From assembly GCA_030549775.1 (NCBI GenBank), contig CM060171.1, forward strand, positions 8,925,289 through 8,989,288: DNA of 64,000 nt. Direction: 5' to 3'. Numbering within the stretch: the first letter of the stretch is position 1; each line of letters starts with the position of its first letter. The stretch is from Tamarix chinensis. Its lineage: Eukaryota > Streptophyta > Magnoliopsida > Caryophyllales > Tamaricaceae. Below, one piece after another: positions 61,298 through 64,000 of this stretch. Made by a program: the position numbers and the translations under genes. The notes below the pieces were generated by a model, which had not been told where the DNA came from, made no database searches, and was given only the letters and a program-made list of their open reading frames with translations.

Positions 61298-62402
61298 GTC
61301 ATAACACATACGCAACTTACCTTAACTCCATGCATAGCAAGCTGCACTACGAGTATTTGGTCCATACTCATATATGATACAAGCACATAACCAAAAACAC
61401 ATGAACAAATAACACTCAAATTGGCATCAACCACATCCTTACCTAGATGGACACAAGGCTTGGAGCACGACTTTTGCGCCTCCTTAAGGGAAGGGTTGGG
61501 TTCAACTACAAGAGTGGAACACTAATATTAACTTTCCTTTTACATCTTTAATTATCCCCTAACTAATTATTAGTAAAGGACTAATAATATTGATGATAAT
61601 AATAATAGTCTTAATAATGATAAGATTAGTATTAGTAATGATACTAACAATAAAAATAATAGCAATAATAACTATAATAAGATTAATAGTGATAATTATG
61701 ATAATAATACTAATAATGGCAATAGTATTAGTAGTAATGACATTAATAATGATGATAACAATAATAATAATAATAAGACTAATATTGACAATTATACAAA
61801 ATAATTTATATTGTAGTAGAAACAAGGGTTAGGGCGGCAGCGGCGGCAACATAAGGCAATGGATGTGGTGGTGATTTAGAAAGACCAAACTTTGGGGTTG
61901 GAAAAGGGGAAGGGAAGTGGTGGTTGTGAGGTGGTAGGGTTCCTAGACCAGGAGGATTGTAGTGGTGGTGGTGGCGTGCTAAGGCAGCGACGCAAGTGGC
62001 GGAAGTGGTGGTGGCCGAGGGTGGAGGAGAGGAAAGGAGGAGGAAGGAGGGGAGAAAAAGGTAAGGAAAGGTATGTGGAAGTAGGGGGAAGATTTTTGGG
62101 CAGAGTGAGAGGTAGTGGGGTGGGGGTTTTAGCAGAGGAGGCAGCGAAAGGGGCCACGACAAGGGGAAAAGTGCAGCTCAAGCTATCCACTTTGCATGAG
62201 TAGGGAGAGCAGTTTGGGGGGAGTTAGAGGAGGGGAATAGTCTTTTTGGTATAGGGTAGTGCAGGGAAGAGGGTGGGTGGAAGTTGGATGGCGATAAGGC
62301 ATGACAGTGGCTGGGGTTGCATCTGATGGAGCTATAGAGGAGGGTTTTGAGGAATTCTAGGCAAAGCAAAAAAGAAGAGGAAGAAGGGTGAGGGTTGGGG
62401 GG

Positions 62403-62410
62403 TTTTATAG
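62403..62410 (-). promoter_or_regulatory. TATA box of unit B
   Basis: The minus strand reads TTGCCTATAAAACCCCCC, about 870 bases inside the 5' edge of unit B and equivalent to the TATA box of unit A. A GA-rich (+) / CT-rich (-) tract lies upstream at about 62740-62990. Confidence 0.65.
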
Positions 62411-63389
62411 GCAAGGGGAGGGAAAAAATATAAGGGAGGATGAGGACAAGGGAGTGGGAGGGGCAGGTGGTTGTCAGCTGGTAGTGGCAGGCTGGTGTAG
62501 GCTTGCAGAGGCGCACATTCGTAGGGAGCAGTGGGATTTTGGCTGGGCTGCAGGGGGTTAGGTGGGGGTGTTGGGGCCGCAAAGTGGTGGGGACATGTGT
62601 AGGGCAGTGTCAGCTGCATGTCCTGCAGGTTAGGTCGAAAGGAATGTAAGGGGAGAGGGAGAGCCATGGCTGCAAAGCAGCCATGTGCATAAGCTGGTCG
62701 GGGTTCCAGGTAGGAGACGAGGGCAGAAGGGGAAAATGGGGAAAAAGAATAGAAAAAAGGGGAGAACCGGATGGGGTGTTGGGCCGCACGAGGGGGAAAG
62801 AAAAAAGAAAAGAAAAGATGGGTTGGGCCGCGTAGGGGAAAGAAGGAGAGGAGGGAGGAGGAGAGGGTTGGGCTACGCTGGGCAAGCCCAGACTAGCGGA
62901 GAAGGAGAAAAAGAGAGAAAAGGAAGAAAAAGGAAGAAATAAAAAGAAAAGGAAGAAAAAAAGATAGAAAAGGGAAAAAATAAAAATGAGGTGGTTTGGG
63001 TATTTGGGATTTTTAAAATTTTTGAGAATAATAAAATTACTAAAAATAAATAACTAATTTTTTTATATTAATTTAGAATTTATGGTTAAATTTTCTTAAA
63101 ATCTATTTTAGTTAGCAACTTATCCTAACCTCCACTAATTTAATTCTTACATTATTTTCCTATTTTTTGTCTTTATTACTTTTATAACATTATCTTATTA
63201 GAAATGTTATATTTAATTGGTATTTCCTATTAATTCCTATTTTATTATTAATTCCTAAATTTAGGTTTTAGGGTATTACAATGATGTCTAAACCTAAATG
63301 GGGTGATTAATGTGTTATGTATGAGGTTAAAAATGGATATGGAAGTTTGGTGGAGTATAAAAATAAGTATTAGAATAAATATCCATATT

Positions 63390-63621
63390 TTATGGCCTAG
63401 GGGTAATTTGGTAATTTTAATGTATGGTGTTGTTTACCTTAATAAAAATGCATGCTAAGTATTAGGTGATGATGAAAATGATGATATGAGTTTGTGGCAT
63501 TAAAAATGCATGTCCCATCATGGTAAAAAAAATGGTATGTTATGTTCTAGGGGCATTTTAGAAATTTTACGTGTTCAATGGGAGTGACCTAAATAAATGT
63601 GAATGGTAGGTGATAATGGGT

Positions 63622-63670
<49 letters not shown>

Positions 63671-63970
63671 GGGTTTTATGGTGTTAAATGATGCATGTTG
63701 AGCATGGATATGAATATTTGATGTGATAGGAGTATTTTAGTAATATTGCATGTAAAATAGAGGTTGCTTAAATAAATATGCATGGTAGGTGATAGCTAGT
63801 GTTAAGAAGAAGAAGAAGGGTACTTTAACTACATAATCAGCAATATAATTATGGTATGATACTCTCTTATGGCATGTTGATAAATAAAAAAGAATTATGT
63901 GATGGAAGTGAATGATCAAGAGGTAGCCTTAGTCTTAGGGGCATTTTGGTCATTTTGACCTAAGATACCT
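63390..63970. repeat. Degenerate tandem repeats with 'aggggcattttggtcatttt' core
   Basis: Variants of the core occur near 63400, 63548, 63729 and 63938. After most of them 'aaataaatgcatg-taggtgat' follows. Spacing is 145-210 bases, enlarged in one unit by an (AAT)n run at 63623-63670. A single similar core lies near 58590 inside unit B. The array runs to within about 30 bases of the window edge and may continue. Confidence 0.7.
63623..63670. repeat. (AAT)n microsatellite
   Basis: About fifteen uninterrupted AAT units. Confidence 0.95.
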
Positions 63971-64000
63971 AAGTATAAGTATTGGAACCTAAGATGGCCT

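Larger units (their letters stand above)
58339..63280 (-). mobile_element. LTR-like unit B (~4.9 kb), minus strand, with nested hAT insertion
   Basis: The + strand edges are TGTTATACCCCC (58339) and GGGTATTACA (63280). From about 58900 onward it parallels unit A: 'ctcatgggaatgagcaacacc', 'cagtatgctatata', the 'ccactattat' modules (59210-59530), 'aaaccctagt' words, 'cttgctccatgc-agc', 'gcttggagcacg', the AAT field, and the TATA box at 62403-62410. It differs in its first ~550 bases and by the 713-bp insertion. Identity to A is visibly imperfect, so the two are probably independent old insertions of one family and not paired LTRs of one element. Confidence 0.55.

Noticed and set aside
61806..62885. 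Several 85-134-codon Pro/His/Ser-rich or Gly/Lys-rich frames
   Set aside because: These are the unit B equivalents of the compositional frames in unit A. Low complexity, no domain.
52884..63280. Units A and B as the two LTRs of a single element
   Set aside because: Only ~370 bases of non-retroelement sequence lie between them. Their first ~500 bases differ and their divergence is large, so two separate insertions fit better.

Overview
The window is plant nuclear DNA, almost certainly from a dicot with a repeat-rich genome. It holds one conserved host gene (22 exons, GT-AG introns, one intron of 12.3 kb), and the rest is layered transposable-element debris typical of a seed plant: Helitron, L1-type LINE, Ty3 retrotransposons, hAT- and Stowaway-like elements, and many AT and AAT microsatellites. 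I cannot name the species.

1-26.3 kb: the host gene, on the + strand. It encodes the cohesin subunit SCC3 (STAG/stromalin family). The coding exons run from 1499 to 26020 and give a model of 1142 residues. The reading frame closes only if one extra G is removed from a GGGGG run at 3824-3828, so this copy either carries a frameshift allele or the assembly has a single-base error. Introns 16 (3.6 kb) and 20 (12.3 kb) are swollen by repeats: an LTR-like segment, a Stowaway-like MITE, a duplicated ~0.5 kb block, and two copies of a dispersed repeat. The leader carries an E2F-consensus site, which fits an S-phase cohesin gene.

26.3-44 kb: intergenic transposon layers. A decayed L1-type LINE (+ strand, about 28.1-30.4 kb) is interrupted at 30404/30405 by the 3' end of a Helitron lying on the minus strand. 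The Helitron shows the terminal CTAG, a subterminal hairpin, and a decayed Rep-helicase gene (about 34.9-30.6 kb) that keeps the HUH and two-tyrosine motifs but has lost the helicase Walker motifs. Further along the same strand (about 43.7-42.2 kb) lies a decayed RPA1-like gene, a usual passenger of plant Helitrons. Between them is an array of about five degenerate ~300 bp tandem repeats (38.0-39.4 kb).

44-51.7 kb: a minus-strand Ty3-type retrotransposon that looks chimeric. The 5' half (LTR, initiator-Met-type primer site, gag) and the 3' half (RNase H remnant, Athila/Tat-like integrase, polypurine tract, different LTR) appear to come from different lineages. They join at a 35-bp direct repeat, and protease plus reverse transcriptase are missing.

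51.7-64 kb: two related ~5 kb LTR-like units in the same (minus) orientation, 52884-57971 and 58339-63280. Each has TGTAATACCC-like ends, a TATA box about 0.85 kb from its 5' end, a degenerate AAT block, and internal tandem repeats. The second carries a 713-bp hAT-type insertion with a perfect 8-bp target duplication. No host gene is visible after 26 kb.
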